A stretch of 64,000 nt of DNA from an uncultured Collinsella sp. (GCA_959026725.1 CAUFMG010000009.1:1-64000); one strand, 5' to 3'. Counted from the first letter of the stretch, positions 51,774-61,232 are shown. The notes: generated by a model from the sequence alone, not told the origin. Numbers and translations: made by a program.

Positions 51774-51808
51774 AGCAGGCTGTGGGTTTTACTCACAGCC
51801 TGCTTTTT
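51774..51808 (+). terminator. Intrinsic terminator of rpsB-tsf
   Basis: AGCAGGCTGTG pairs with CACAGCCTGCT around a 9-base loop, followed by TTTTT. A weak TAGAAT box (51833-51838) downstream may serve pyrH. Confidence 0.92.
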
Positions 51809-51868
51809 CATGGCTCTTCTTAGAGCCTTTGATAGAATGTTGAGAGTTCAATCTAAAGGAGGATCGCT

Positions 51869-52591
51869 TTGTCCGACATCCGATATAAACGCGTGCTTCT
51901 TAAGCTTTCTGGCGAAGCACTGATGGGCGACGGCCAATATGGCATCGACCCCAAGGTTACCGACCATCTTGCCAAGCAGGTCAAGGAGCTGCTCGCCGTT
52001 GGTCATGAGGTCGGCGTCGTTGTCGGCGGCGGCAATATTTTCCGCGGCATGGCCGGCGCTGCCGGTGGCATGGAGCGTGCTCAGGCCGACTACATGGGCA
52101 TGCTGGCAACCGTTATGAACGCGCTCGCCCTGCAGGATGCCTTCGAGCATAATGATGTTCCCTGCCGCGTGATGAGCGCTATCCAGATGAACGAGATCTG
52201 CGAGCCCTATATTCGCCGTCGCGCCATCAACCACCTTTCCAAGGGCAACGTCGTTATTTTTGCCGCCGGTTCGGGCAATCCGTACTTTACGACCGACACC
52301 GCCGCGGCTCTTCGTGCGTGTGAGATCGGCGCCGAGATTCTGATTAAAGCCACCAAGGTTGACGGCATCTACGATAAGGATCCCGTCAAGTGCGCCGACG
52401 CCGTCCGTTTTGACAAGATTACCTATCACGAGGTTCTCGTCCGCGGCCTGCAGGTTATGGATTCCACGGCTACGGCACTGTGCCAGGACAACCGTATGCC
52501 GATTTTGGTCCTCAACATCGATGGCGAGGACACCGTCAAGCGCGCGCTTTCGGGTGAGCCCGTCGGCACGCTCGTCTATCAGGAGGATTAA
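51869..52591 (+). CDS. pyrH: UMP kinase
   Basis: A 240-residue bacterial-type UMP kinase of the amino acid kinase fold that makes UDP and is regulated by UTP and GTP. VLLKLSGEALMGDGQYGID and VVVGGGNIFRGMAGA are near the N-terminus, and the ATKVDGIYDKDPV motif binds nucleotide. The start is TTG 51869 behind AAAGGAGGA. It heads pyrH-frr-uppS-cdsA-dxr-rseP-ispG-proS. Confidence 0.97.
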   Translation: MSDIRYKRVLLKLSGEALMGDGQYGIDPKVTDHLAKQVKELLAVGHEVGVVVGGGNIFRGMAGAAGGMERAQADYMGMLATVMNALALQDAFEHNDVPCRVMSAIQMNEICEPYIRRRAINHLSKGNVVIFAAGSGNPYFTTDTAAALRACEIGAEILIKATKVDGIYDKDPVKCADAVRFDKITYHEVLVRGLQVMDSTATALCQDNRMPILVLNIDGEDTVKRALSGEPVGTLVYQED

Positions 52592-52593
52592 GC

Positions 52594-53130
52594 ATGGCAG
52601 AGAACATCACCGCCCATATGGACAAGTCGCTCGAGTCCCTCAAGCATAACTTCTCCAAGGTCCGTACCGGCCGCGCCAATGCCAACATTCTGTCCGACAT
52701 CACCGTCGATTATTACGGTGTTCCCACGCCGGTCACGCAGGTTGCCGCCGTCAAGACCCCCGAGGCCCACATGCTGCTCATCGAGCCGTGGGACAAGGCA
52801 CTCATCAATGCTATCGTCAAGGCCATCGGCGCTTCCGATCTGGGTATTACCCCCAACTCCGATGGCACCGTCGTTCGTCTTCCGTTCCCGGCTCCCACCG
52901 AGGAGCGCCGTCGCGAGCTCGTCAAGGAGTGCCGCGAGTACGCCGAGCAGGCCAAGGTGTCTATCCGTAACATCCGTCGCGACTTCAACAACAAGCTCGA
53001 GCGCGATGAGGAGCTCACCGAGGACGATGTCCGTCGCGAGCAGGCCAAGGTCCAGAAGCACACCGATGAGTATGTCGCCAAGGTCGAGGAGCTTCTGAAG
53101 GAAAAAGAAGCCGAGGTCATGGAGATCTAA
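52594..53130 (+). CDS. frr: Ribosome recycling factor
   Basis: A 178-residue factor that splits post-termination ribosomes with EF-G. The helical bundle has KVRTGRANANILSDITVDYYG and RNIRRDFNNKLERDEELTEDDVRREQAKVQKHTDEY; the small domain lies between. It starts two bases after pyrH. Confidence 0.97.
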   Translation: MAENITAHMDKSLESLKHNFSKVRTGRANANILSDITVDYYGVPTPVTQVAAVKTPEAHMLLIEPWDKALINAIVKAIGASDLGITPNSDGTVVRLPFPAPTEERRRELVKECREYAEQAKVSIRNIRRDFNNKLERDEELTEDDVRREQAKVQKHTDEYVAKVEELLKEKEAEVMEI

Positions 53131-53131
53131 G

Positions 53132-53926
53132 GTGCAATACGACGAGCATAAACTGGTCGAGTACTTTGCCGACGCCCCTGCGCGCGTCGGTTTTTCCGAC
53201 CTTGACCTCAATAACATTCCGCACCATATCTCGTGCATCATGGACGGCAACGGTCGTTGGGCCACGTCGCGCGGTCTTGCACGCACTGAGGGCCACAAGG
53301 CGGGTATCGTCTCGCTGCGCGAGATCATTACCGCCTGCGTGCGCCTGGGCGTCGACGTGCTTTCTGCCTATGCGTTTTCTACCGAAAACTGGAACCGCCC
53401 GCAGCATGAGGTCAACGTCTTGATGCACTTGTTTGCCAAGACGTTCATCGACGAGTTGCCGCTTCTGAAGCGCGAAAACGTGCGCGTTGTCTTTTTGGGT
53501 GATATTTCCGCGCTGCCCAAGAAGACCCGCGACGTTTTTGAACGCGGTCTTGCCGAGTGCGCCGATCACACCGGTATGACGCTGGCGCTTGCCGTCAACT
53601 ACGGCGCGCGTGCCGAGATTACCCGCGCTGTCCGTCAGATCGCACTCGACGTTGCCGCCGGTAAGATCGATCCTGCCGCAATTGATGACGACATGGTGGC
53701 TTCCCACCTCTATACCGCCGGTCTTCCCGATCCTGAGCTTGTGATTCGCACCTCTGGTGAGCTGCGCCTTTCGAACTATCTGCTGTGGCAGGTAGCTTAT
53801 TCCGAGTTCTACGTCACCGATACCTATTGGCCCGACTTTGATCGTTGGGGCCTTGTCGACGCCATTTTGGCCTATCAGGGCCGTGACCGTAGGTTTGGTG
53901 GACTGAGCAAGACCGAGGAGGCTTAA
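53132..53926 (+). CDS. uppS: Isoprenyl transferase (undecaprenyl diphosphate synthase family)
   Basis: A 264-residue cis-prenyltransferase that makes the C55 lipid carrier for cell wall and glycan synthesis. The diphosphate site is CIMDGNGRWATSRGLARTEGHKAG, AYAFSTENWNRP follows, and the C-terminal region has LVIRTSGELRLSNYLLWQVAYSE. It begins with GTG 53132, one base after frr. Confidence 0.96.
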   Translation: MQYDEHKLVEYFADAPARVGFSDLDLNNIPHHISCIMDGNGRWATSRGLARTEGHKAGIVSLREIITACVRLGVDVLSAYAFSTENWNRPQHEVNVLMHLFAKTFIDELPLLKRENVRVVFLGDISALPKKTRDVFERGLAECADHTGMTLALAVNYGARAEITRAVRQIALDVAAGKIDPAAIDDDMVASHLYTAGLPDPELVIRTSGELRLSNYLLWQVAYSEFYVTDTYWPDFDRWGLVDAILAYQGRDRRFGGLSKTEEA

Positions 53927-53928
53927 TC

Positions 53929-54828
53929 GTGTCCGATCGTCCCAAGGCATCTGCTCCCAAGACGCCTGCGCGTAAAGCTGCCACTGCGGGAGCGCCTGCA
54001 GCGAAGAGCGGTTCCGGTTCGTGGCTGGCGGGCTTTATTACCCGTGCCGCCGCCGGTATCGTCTACGCCGTTGTCTTTATCCTGTGCCTGGTTTTGGGTA
54101 TCGTGCCCACGGCCATCTTTGTTTCCGTCATGAGCGGTCTGTGCTGCTATGAGTTTTTCCGTATGACAAGGCTCGATGGCAAGATGGCTAACGAGCGCAT
54201 GGGTATCGCTGCCGCCGTGCTCTTTCCGCTGTCGGCGTTGGGCGATTCGATGCTGCTGAATGCCCTGCTTTTTGCCCTGATGCTCGCTGTGGGCATTTGG
54301 TATGTCTGGTCGCCGCGTACCCGCATATCCGATGTTGCCGTGACACTCATGGGTCCCATCTACACCGGTTTTATGCTGTCGGCTATCGTGCTGCTGCGCG
54401 ATGCCGTGCCCGGTTTTGCCGGCGCCCTGCTTTCGGTGGGTGTTTGCGCGTCTCTCTGGGTCTCCGATTCGTTTGCCTATATCGTGGGTAGCCGTATCGG
54501 CAAACACAAGATGGTTCCCAAGATCTCTCCCAAAAAGAGCTGGGAGGGGTTTGTTGGCGGCATCCTGGGCTCGGTTTTGATTTGGCTCATCCTGTGGGCG
54601 ACGCATTTCTTCAAGCTCAGCCTGCCCTATGCGCTGCTGTGCGGCGTGGTCGTGTCCATTCTGGGCGTTATCGGCGACCTTATCGAGTCGCGCATCAAGC
54701 GCGGTGTGGGCGTCAAAGATTCCGGCAACCTTATCCCGGGCCACGGCGGCATGCTCGATCGTAGCGATTCGCTTATCTTCGGCTGCATCACCGCGCAGCT
54801 GATGCTGATGATCGGAGGCGTGCTGTAA
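53929..54828 (+). CDS. cdsA: Phosphatidate cytidylyltransferase
   Basis: A 299-residue membrane enzyme that makes CDP-diacylglycerol for phospholipids. About 35 charged and Ala/Pro-rich residues precede eight or so membrane segments. The C-terminal signature is KDSGNLIPGHGGMLDRSDSL, with SPKKSWEGFVGG before it. The start is GTG 53929. Confidence 0.95.
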   Translation: MSDRPKASAPKTPARKAATAGAPAAKSGSGSWLAGFITRAAAGIVYAVVFILCLVLGIVPTAIFVSVMSGLCCYEFFRMTRLDGKMANERMGIAAAVLFPLSALGDSMLLNALLFALMLAVGIWYVWSPRTRISDVAVTLMGPIYTGFMLSAIVLLRDAVPGFAGALLSVGVCASLWVSDSFAYIVGSRIGKHKMVPKISPKKSWEGFVGGILGSVLIWLILWATHFFKLSLPYALLCGVVVSILGVIGDLIESRIKRGVGVKDSGNLIPGHGGMLDRSDSLIFGCITAQLMLMIGGVL

Positions 54829-56015
54829 TGTCATTCCAGACGACGTATGGCCCCGATGGACGCCTCCGTGTTGCCATCCTGGGTTGTACGGGCTCCATCG
54901 GCACCCAGGCGCTCGATGTGTGCCGCCAGCATGCCGATCGCCTGCAGGTGACGGCGCTGTCCGTTAACTCCAGTACCTCCGAGCTTGTTGCCGCTGCCCG
55001 CGAGTTCTCGGTTTCGGCGGTTGCCGTGGCCGATGTCGCTCATGGCGATGACGCCGTGCTGCAGGAGTTGCCCGAGGGAATGAAGCTCGGCGTTGGCGCG
55101 CAGGCGGTTTGCGAGCTCGCGCGTCGCGACGATGTCGACTGCGTACTCGTCGCTATTGTGGGTGCCGCCGGTCTCGAGGCGAGCCATGCGGCCTTGACCT
55201 CAAATAAACGCCTTGCCCTTGCCAACAAGGAGTCCCTCGTCGTCGGTGGCGACTTGCTTATGCCGTTGGCGCAACCGGGCCAGCTTATTCCAGTCGACTC
55301 TGAGCACTCCGCCATCTTCCAGTGCTATCTGGGGGAGAACCCACGCGAGGCTCATTGTATTTGGCTCACCTGCTCGGGCGGTCCGTTTTTTGGCCGCACG
55401 CGCGACGAGCTCGACCGCGTGACGCGTGCCGATGCCCTCGCACATCCCACGTGGGCCATGGGCGCCAAGATCACCATCGACTCCGCCACCCTCATGAACA
55501 AGGGCCTGGAGCGCATTGAGGCCATGCATCTGTTTAACTGCGACCTCGATTTCATTAACGTGGTCGTGCAGCGTCAGTCCAAGATTCACTCTATGGTCGA
55601 GTTCTCCGACGGCTCCGTGATAGCGCATCTCGGTGCTTCCGACATGCGTATTCCCATCCAGTTCGCGTTCTCGTATCCCGAGCGTTGGGATACTCCGGCG
55701 CCTCGTATCGATTTTCGCGAGTTGGGGCAGCTCACGTTTGATGCTGCCGACATGGATACCTTCCGCTGTCTGGCACTGGCCGAGCGTGCCGGCAAGACGG
55801 GTGGCACCATGCCGTGCGTGCTCAATGCCGCCAACGAGGTCGCCGTCGATGCCTTCCTGCGCGATGGCTGCAGCTTTACCGATATCGATCGCATTGTGGA
55901 ATCCTGCATGGATGCCCACGATGTGCAGGCGGTCGATTCGTTTGAGCAACTTCACGATATCGATGCGTGGGCGCGTGAAAAGGCTGCGCAGGTACTCGTC
56001 GCAACCCGTTCCTAA
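54828..56015 (+). CDS. dxr: 1-deoxy-D-xylulose 5-phosphate reductoisomerase
   Basis: A 395-residue NADPH-dependent enzyme of the MEP isoprenoid pathway. GCTGSIGTQALDVCRQH is the NADPH site, NKRLALANKESLVVGG and PVDSEHSAIFQCL-type motif with the metal-binding Asp/Glu follow, and HPTWAMGAKITIDSATLMNKGLE holds substrate residues. Its ATG shares one base with the cdsA stop. Confidence 0.97.
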   Translation: MSFQTTYGPDGRLRVAILGCTGSIGTQALDVCRQHADRLQVTALSVNSSTSELVAAAREFSVSAVAVADVAHGDDAVLQELPEGMKLGVGAQAVCELARRDDVDCVLVAIVGAAGLEASHAALTSNKRLALANKESLVVGGDLLMPLAQPGQLIPVDSEHSAIFQCYLGENPREAHCIWLTCSGGPFFGRTRDELDRVTRADALAHPTWAMGAKITIDSATLMNKGLERIEAMHLFNCDLDFINVVVQRQSKIHSMVEFSDGSVIAHLGASDMRIPIQFAFSYPERWDTPAPRIDFRELGQLTFDAADMDTFRCLALAERAGKTGGTMPCVLNAANEVAVDAFLRDGCSFTDIDRIVESCMDAHDVQAVDSFEQLHDIDAWAREKAAQVLVATRS

Positions 56016-56040
56016 CCCATAAGGATTGCTTTTTCGTTTT

Positions 56041-57402
56041 ATGGATACTGTTCTGAGCGTTCTTTCATCGGTCTTTTGGGGCCTGCTGATGCTTTCCGTC
56101 CTCGTGTTTTTGCACGAGGGTGGCCACTTTTTGGCGGCGCGTGCCTGCGGCGTCCGTGTGACCGAGTTCTTTTTGGGCCTGCCGTGCCGCTTTGACATCC
56201 ATTACACGTCGCGTCGCATTGGAACCAAGTTTGGCGTGACCCCGCTGCTGCTGGGTGGCTACGCTGCCATCTGCGGTATGGATCCGACCGATGTCTCGTG
56301 CGCCGATCGCGTGCTCGCGGCTATCTACCGTCATGGTCGCGTGACCGTGGCCGACCTTGCTGTCGAGCTCGAGCTTTCCGAGGAGGATGTGCTCGAGGCT
56401 TGTGCTCTGTTGCTGGGCTGGGGCTCCATCGCACCTTGGTATGAGGAAGGGGAGAAGCCCTCACCGAGCTACTATCCCACTAAGTATCAGACACTGCCTC
56501 GAGACGCTGCGGGTTACACCACCTTTGACGGCCGCCGGTTCGATCGAGAGCATGCGACTGCCGAGGGCGATGTGTGGGAGCTGCCGTGCGGCGAGGCTGA
56601 TTTCTTGGCGCAAGAGCGCTCGCACACTTATCTTGGCCAGGGCTTTCTCAAGCGCGCCTTTATGCTGCTCGCGGGCATTCTCGTCAATATCCTGATGGGT
56701 TTTTTGCTCCTTATGAGCATCTATTCCATTACGGGTGTCACCGTGCCGATGGATACCAACGTGATCGGTCAGGTTGACGAGGGGTCTATTGCCGCCAAGG
56801 CGGGTATCGAGGGCGGCGACGCGATCCTTTCGGTTGACGGAGTATCGTGCTCTACCTGGATGGACGTTTACGATGCCATCGGCAAGGCTGCCGGTAAGGA
56901 CGATATCGCCATCGAGTACGAGCGTGACGGCAAGCAGCATTCGACCACGGTTGCGCTCAAAGAGGATGAGCGCCTAGGTGTGTATGCCTCTACGCAGGTG
57001 GTCCGTTTAGACCTCATCACGTCGGCTCGCCTGTCTTTCTCCTATGTCGTGCAGACAGCGGAGGGCGTGATGCGCCTACTCCAGCCGCAGCATACGATGG
57101 AGATTCTCGACCAGTCCTCGTCGATCGTGGGTATTAGCGTTATGTCCTCACAGGCTGCTGCTGCCGGCCCTGCCACGTTCCTTTCGTTTGCCGCCCTCAT
57201 TTCGTTCTCGCTTGGCTTTATGAACCTGCTGCCCATCCCACCACTCGATGGCGGCAAGCTGGTCATCGAGATCATTCAAAAGATTGCGGGCCGCGAGCTA
57301 CCTCTCAAGGTCCAGACGATTGTGAGCTATGTGGGCATCGCGCTCTTTGCGCTGCTGTTTGTCTATATGCTTCGTTCCGACATCCTTCGATTTATTCTGT
57401 AG
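56041..57402 (+). CDS. rseP: Site-2 protease RseP (M50) with an inserted winged-helix-like segment
   Basis: About 453 residues. The zinc motif HEGGH is at 25-29 in the first membrane segment, and NLLPIPPLDGGKL holds the third ligand near the C-terminus. One PDZ domain lies at about 230-300. Between GGYAAICGMDP (to 82) and ERSHTYLGQGFLKRAFMLLAG (from 192) there are some 110 residues where ordinary family members have 20-30. Residues 86-133 of the insert look like a winged helix-turn-helix. The start is uncertain: ATG 56041 has AAGGA 15 bases away, TTG 56026 is too close to it. Confidence 0.9.
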   Translation: MDTVLSVLSSVFWGLLMLSVLVFLHEGGHFLAARACGVRVTEFFLGLPCRFDIHYTSRRIGTKFGVTPLLLGGYAAICGMDPTDVSCADRVLAAIYRHGRVTVADLAVELELSEEDVLEACALLLGWGSIAPWYEEGEKPSPSYYPTKYQTLPRDAAGYTTFDGRRFDREHATAEGDVWELPCGEADFLAQERSHTYLGQGFLKRAFMLLAGILVNILMGFLLLMSIYSITGVTVPMDTNVIGQVDEGSIAAKAGIEGGDAILSVDGVSCSTWMDVYDAIGKAAGKDDIAIEYERDGKQHSTTVALKEDERLGVYASTQVVRLDLITSARLSFSYVVQTAEGVMRLLQPQHTMEILDQSSSIVGISVMSSQAAAAGPATFLSFAALISFSLGFMNLLPIPPLDGGKLVIEIIQKIAGRELPLKVQTIVSYVGIALFALLFVYMLRSDILRFIL

Positions 57403-57415
57403 GGGAGTGTTTGGA

Positions 57416-58498
57416 TTGTCTTTATCCCATCCTTTGCCTCGCGAGTTGACGCGCCCCGTGCATGTGGGCGGTGTGCAGATCGGTGGCGGCGCGCCGGTGG
57501 TGGTCCAATCCATGACCTGCACCGATACCGCTGATGCCCAGGCAACGCTTGCGCAAGTGTGCGCGTTGGCGCAGGCTGGCTGCGATATCGTGCGTGTGAG
57601 CGTGCCCACCGAGGCCGCGCTTGAGGGTTTCCGCACCATCTGTGCCGAGTCTCCGGTGCCAATCGTTGCCGATATCCACTTTAACCACAAGCTGGCCATT
57701 GGCGCTGTGGAGGCCGGTGCCGCCAAGCTCCGCATCAATCCCGGTAATATCGGCGATTGGGCCAAGGTCGATGCTGTCATCGATGCCGCGGGTGCTGCGG
57801 GCTGCGCAATTCGCATCGGTGTCAACGCTGGTTCGCTTGAGCAGGATATCGCCGAGCGCGACGACCTCACGCAGCCCGAAAAGCTCGTGATGTCGAGCGA
57901 GCGCTTCGTCAAGCACTTTGAGGACCGCGGCTTTACGAACATTGTGCTTTCGGCCAAGGCCCATAGCGTGCAAACGACGCTCGATACCTATCGAGCCCTG
58001 TCGCGTGAGATTCCCCACGTTCCGCTTCACCTGGGCGTGACGGAGGCGGGGACCAAGCTCCAGGGCACCATCAAGAGCTCTGTAGGCTTGGGTATCTTGC
58101 TTTCCGAAGGCATTGGCGACACCATGCGTGTGTCGCTCACAGCCGATCCGGTTGAGGAGCCGCCGGTTGCCTGGGGTATTCTGCAGTCGTTGGGCCTGCG
58201 TCGCCGTGGCCCCGAGATTGTCTCGTGCCCCACGTGCGCCCGCTGCCAGGTTAACCTTATTCCCATTGCCGAGGAAGTAACCGAGCGGCTTAAGAACTAT
58301 ACCGCGCCGCTTTCGATTGCCGTTATGGGATGTGCCGTTAATGGCCCCGGCGAGGCTTCTGATGCCGACCTGGGCGTTGCTTGCGGACGTGGTCAGGCCT
58401 TGCTCTTTTCGCATGGCCAGATCATTGGTAAAGTAGCTGAGGACCAAATTGTCGACGCGCTGATGGCCGAGGTCGACAAACTTATTGAGGAGAAATAA
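57416..58498 (+). CDS. ispG: 4-hydroxy-3-methylbut-2-enyl diphosphate synthase
   Basis: A 360-residue Fe-S enzyme for the penultimate MEP step. The barrel begins RPVHVGGVQIGGGAPVVVQSMT; the cluster Cys residues lie in CPTCARC and CAVNGPGE near the C-terminus. The start is TTG 57416, eight bases after AGGGGAG; the frame is open further up but inside rseP. It follows dxr-rseP and is coupled to proS. Confidence 0.96.
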   Translation: MSLSHPLPRELTRPVHVGGVQIGGGAPVVVQSMTCTDTADAQATLAQVCALAQAGCDIVRVSVPTEAALEGFRTICAESPVPIVADIHFNHKLAIGAVEAGAAKLRINPGNIGDWAKVDAVIDAAGAAGCAIRIGVNAGSLEQDIAERDDLTQPEKLVMSSERFVKHFEDRGFTNIVLSAKAHSVQTTLDTYRALSREIPHVPLHLGVTEAGTKLQGTIKSSVGLGILLSEGIGDTMRVSLTADPVEEPPVAWGILQSLGLRRRGPEIVSCPTCARCQVNLIPIAEEVTERLKNYTAPLSIAVMGCAVNGPGEASDADLGVACGRGQALLFSHGQIIGKVAEDQIVDALMAEVDKLIEEK

Positions 58499-60220
58499 AT
58501 GACCCGAGCAATGTACATGTCTAAGCTCTATGCGCCGACGCTTAAAGAGGATCCGGCGGACGCTGAGCTCGCCAGTCACCGCCTGCTGCTCCGTGCCGGC
58601 ATGATCCGCAAGGAGGCCGCCGGCCTGTATTCCTACCTGCCGCTTGCTTGGCGCTCGATCCGTAAGATCGAGAATATCGTGCGCGACGAGATGGACGCTG
58701 CCGGCGCCCAGGAGCTTATGATGCCTATCATGGTCGACGCCGAGTTGTGGCGCGAGTCCGGGCGCATCGACGCCTATGGCAAGGAGCTTGTGCGCTTTGA
58801 CGACCGTCATGGTCGCGAGTTCGTCCTGGGCCCCACGCACGAGGAGACCGTCACGGCCCTGGTGCGCAACGAGTTGCGCTCCTACAAGCAGCTGCCCGTC
58901 AACCTGTACCACATTCAGGACAAGTTCCGCGACGAGTTCCGCCCCCGCTTTGGCCTGATGCGCGGTCGCGAGTTCATCATGAAGGACGCCTACAGCTTCT
59001 CCGCCACGCAGGAGAGCCTGCAGGAGGAGTATGACAAGATGAAGCAGGCCTACGCTAACATCTGCGAGCGCTGCTATATCAAGGCCCTGCCCGTTGTTGC
59101 CGACTCCGGTGAGATCGGTGGCGATACCTCCGTCGAGTACATGGCTTTGGCCGACGCCGGCGAGGCTTCGCTCGTCTACTGCGACGATTGCGGCTTTGCT
59201 GCCGATGACGAGGCGGCAAGCACCAAGGTCGTCGTGACCGAGGGTCCTGGTGACGGTACGCTCACCAAGGTTGAGACTCCGGGCATGGGCACCATTGAGG
59301 CTGTTGCTAAGTTCTTTGGGTTCCCCGAGAACGGCACGCGCAAGTCGCTGGCACTCATCGACGCCGAGGGCAAGCCGGTCGTGGCCATTGTTCCGGGCGA
59401 TCACGAGCTCAACGATTGCAAGGCCGAGCACGTCTTTGGCAAGGGCTATCGCATGATGACCGACGAGGAGCTTCAGGCGAACGGTCTGCACAAGGGCTTT
59501 ATCGGACCGGTTAACCTGCCCGATGGCATTCGTCTGGTGTGCGACGAGAGCCTGCGCGATTCTAAGCAGTGGGCCTGCGGTGCCAACGAGGTCGATTATC
59601 ACTTTACCGGTGCCTGCCCCGAGCGCGACTTTACCGTCGATGAGTGGGCCGATCTGGTCACCGTTGTCGCCGGCGACCCCTGCCCGCACTGCGGCAAGCC
59701 GCTCTCCGCTGCCCGCGGCATCGAGGTCTCTCAGGTCTTCCAGCTGGGCACCAAGTATTCCGAGGCCATGGGTGCCACCTTTATGGACGAGGACGGCAAG
59801 GAGAAGCCGCTCATCATGGGCTGCTACGGCGTGGGCGTGTCCCGCTCGCTCGCTGCCGTCGTGGAGCAGCACAACGACGAGCACGGCATCGTCTGGCCGG
59901 TCTCCGTTGCCCCGTACGAGGTCGCGGTGATTCCGCTTGATCCCAAGAAGGAAGAGTGCGCTACCGTCTGCGAGCAGATTGTTGATGGCTTGTGTGCCGA
60001 GGGTATCGAGGTCGTCGTCGACGATCGCGACGAGCGTCCCGGCTTTAAGTTTGCCGACAACGACCTTATGGGCTTCCCGTATCAGGTCGTTCTGGGTAAG
60101 CGTGGCCTTAAGAATGGCACCGTTGAGCTCAAGGACCGTGCCACGGGTGAGCGCGAGGATGTGGCGATCGACGAGGTCGTCGCCAAGGTCGCCGAGCTTG
60201 TGAAGGCAGCACGCCGTTAA
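58499..60220 (+). CDS. proS: Proline-tRNA ligase, bacterial type with editing domain
   Basis: A 573-residue class II synthetase. Catalytic motifs are LGPTHEETVTALVRNE and the motif 2 region QIQDKFRDEFRPRFGLMRGREF-like segment; the YbaK-like editing domain, which removes mischarged Ala, lies at about 235-385; the anticodon domain is at the C-terminus. The ATG directly follows the ispG stop, with GAGGAG upstream. Confidence 0.97.
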   Translation: MTRAMYMSKLYAPTLKEDPADAELASHRLLLRAGMIRKEAAGLYSYLPLAWRSIRKIENIVRDEMDAAGAQELMMPIMVDAELWRESGRIDAYGKELVRFDDRHGREFVLGPTHEETVTALVRNELRSYKQLPVNLYHIQDKFRDEFRPRFGLMRGREFIMKDAYSFSATQESLQEEYDKMKQAYANICERCYIKALPVVADSGEIGGDTSVEYMALADAGEASLVYCDDCGFAADDEAASTKVVVTEGPGDGTLTKVETPGMGTIEAVAKFFGFPENGTRKSLALIDAEGKPVVAIVPGDHELNDCKAEHVFGKGYRMMTDEELQANGLHKGFIGPVNLPDGIRLVCDESLRDSKQWACGANEVDYHFTGACPERDFTVDEWADLVTVVAGDPCPHCGKPLSAARGIEVSQVFQLGTKYSEAMGATFMDEDGKEKPLIMGCYGVGVSRSLAAVVEQHNDEHGIVWPVSVAPYEVAVIPLDPKKEECATVCEQIVDGLCAEGIEVVVDDRDERPGFKFADNDLMGFPYQVVLGKRGLKNGTVELKDRATGEREDVAIDEVVAKVAELVKAARR

Positions 60221-60250
60221 TCGACGATTTCGCTTGTAGTTCGATATACG

Positions 60251-60299
60251 GGACGGCCCCGCATTTCTCCAGATCGGGGAGATGCGGGGCCGTCCTTTT
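60251..60299 (+). terminator. Terminator of the pyrH-proS operon
   Basis: GGACGGCCCCGCATTTCTCC pairs with GGGGAGATGCGGGGCCGTCC except for one mismatch and a G-T pair, followed by TTTT. Confidence 0.93.
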
Positions 60300-60324
60300 A
60301 TCTTGTGGCATCCTCGATATCTAA

Positions 60325-60366
60325 AAGGAAAACCCCACAGCCCATTCGAGCTGCGGGGTTTTCCTT
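60325..60366. terminator. Bidirectional terminator before the convergent kinase-like gene
   Basis: AAGGAAAACCCCACAGC pairs with GCTGCGGGGTTTTCCTT (one mismatch) around an 8-base loop. On the minus strand the stem ends in TTTTCCTTTT, so it serves the phosphotransferase transcript. Confidence 0.88.
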
Positions 60367-60398
60367 GTGCCTCCGATGCGAAATGAATCGCTCAGATA

Positions 60399-61163
60399 TT
60401 ACTGATAATCGACGACGTCGATCCAGTTCTTCAGGAACTCATCGTTCACGTTGCGCTTGCGAGCGAGCTCGGAAGCGGCGACGATGCTCGTCCACTGACG
60501 CACGACCTGCATGGGCATGTCGGCGCGGTCGCAGTAGAGCTCCAGGTAGGCCTCGGCCTGATCCTTGCTGTTGAGGGCAAAGAGCAGGTAGGTGGTGGCA
60601 ACGTCGGCAGCAGGGGAGCCCTGGGTGGCGTGTGCCCAGTCGCACACATAGAGCTGGCCGTCGTCGCCGACGATGACGTTGGAGGGGTTGAAGTCGCCGT
60701 GGCAGACCTTGAACTCCTTGGTCATGCCGTCCAGACGCTCCTGAAGGTTGTAGCGCGTGGTGGCATTGAGCTGATCAAGGCTGTCGATCATGCGGGCGAA
60801 CTTGTCGCGCTGACGGTTGAGCAGCGGGGAGGTGTAGTCGTGGATCTCGATCTGGAGGTCGACGAACATCTCGAGGTACTCACCAAAGCGCTGGGGCTCG
60901 GCAGTCATCTTCTCGGCAAGGGTGGTGCCCGGAACCTTCTCGGTCACGAGCGCCCAGCCGTTGGCGTTCTCGAGCTGGGAAACCTCGAGAGCCTTGGGGC
61001 TGCGGATGCCGCACTCATTGATGCGGGCAAGATTCAAAGCCTCGTTGAACACGTCGGAGACAGGCTTGGTCTCGTTAAAGACCTTGACGATCTTGTCGCC
61101 CAGGTCGTAAACGACCTTGTTGCCACGGCGGACGAGCTCGGTCTTGGAATCGGGTAGCAGCAT
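60399..61163 (-). CDS. APH/choline-kinase fold phosphotransferase, substrate unknown
   Basis: A 254-residue kinase-like protein. The N-lobe has KVVYDLGDKIVKVFNE with the ATP-binding Lys. The catalytic loop VCHGDFNPSNVIV has the HGDxxxxN signature, and VCDWAHA is the metal-binding DFG-like motif. This fold includes aminoglycoside, choline, fructosamine and homoserine kinases. Nothing here argues for antibiotic resistance; a metabolic role is more likely. AAAGGATG precedes the ATG. It lies 89 bases downstream of adhE on the same strand and may be read with it. Confidence 0.8.
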   Translation of the reverse strand: MLLPDSKTELVRRGNKVVYDLGDKIVKVFNETKPVSDVFNEALNLARINECGIRSPKALEVSQLENANGWALVTEKVPGTTLAEKMTAEPQRFGEYLEMFVDLQIEIHDYTSPLLNRQRDKFARMIDSLDQLNATTRYNLQERLDGMTKEFKVCHGDFNPSNVIVGDDGQLYVCDWAHATQGSPAADVATTYLLFALNSKDQAEAYLELYCDRADMPMQVVRQWTSIVAASELARKRNVNDEFLKNWIDVVDYQ

Positions 61164-61197
61164 GGTTGCATCCTTTCAACGATGCGATAGAAGCGAC

Positions 61198-61232
61198 GGC
61201 GGGGGTGTGTGAAACACCCGTGCACCCCCGCC
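61198..61232 (-). other. GC-rich hairpin between adhE and the phosphotransferase gene
   Basis: GGCGGGGGTG and CACCCCCGCC form a 10-bp stem. On the minus strand TTTTTT precedes it instead of following, so it is not a classic terminator. It may protect the adhE message or only weaken read-through. Confidence 0.45.
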
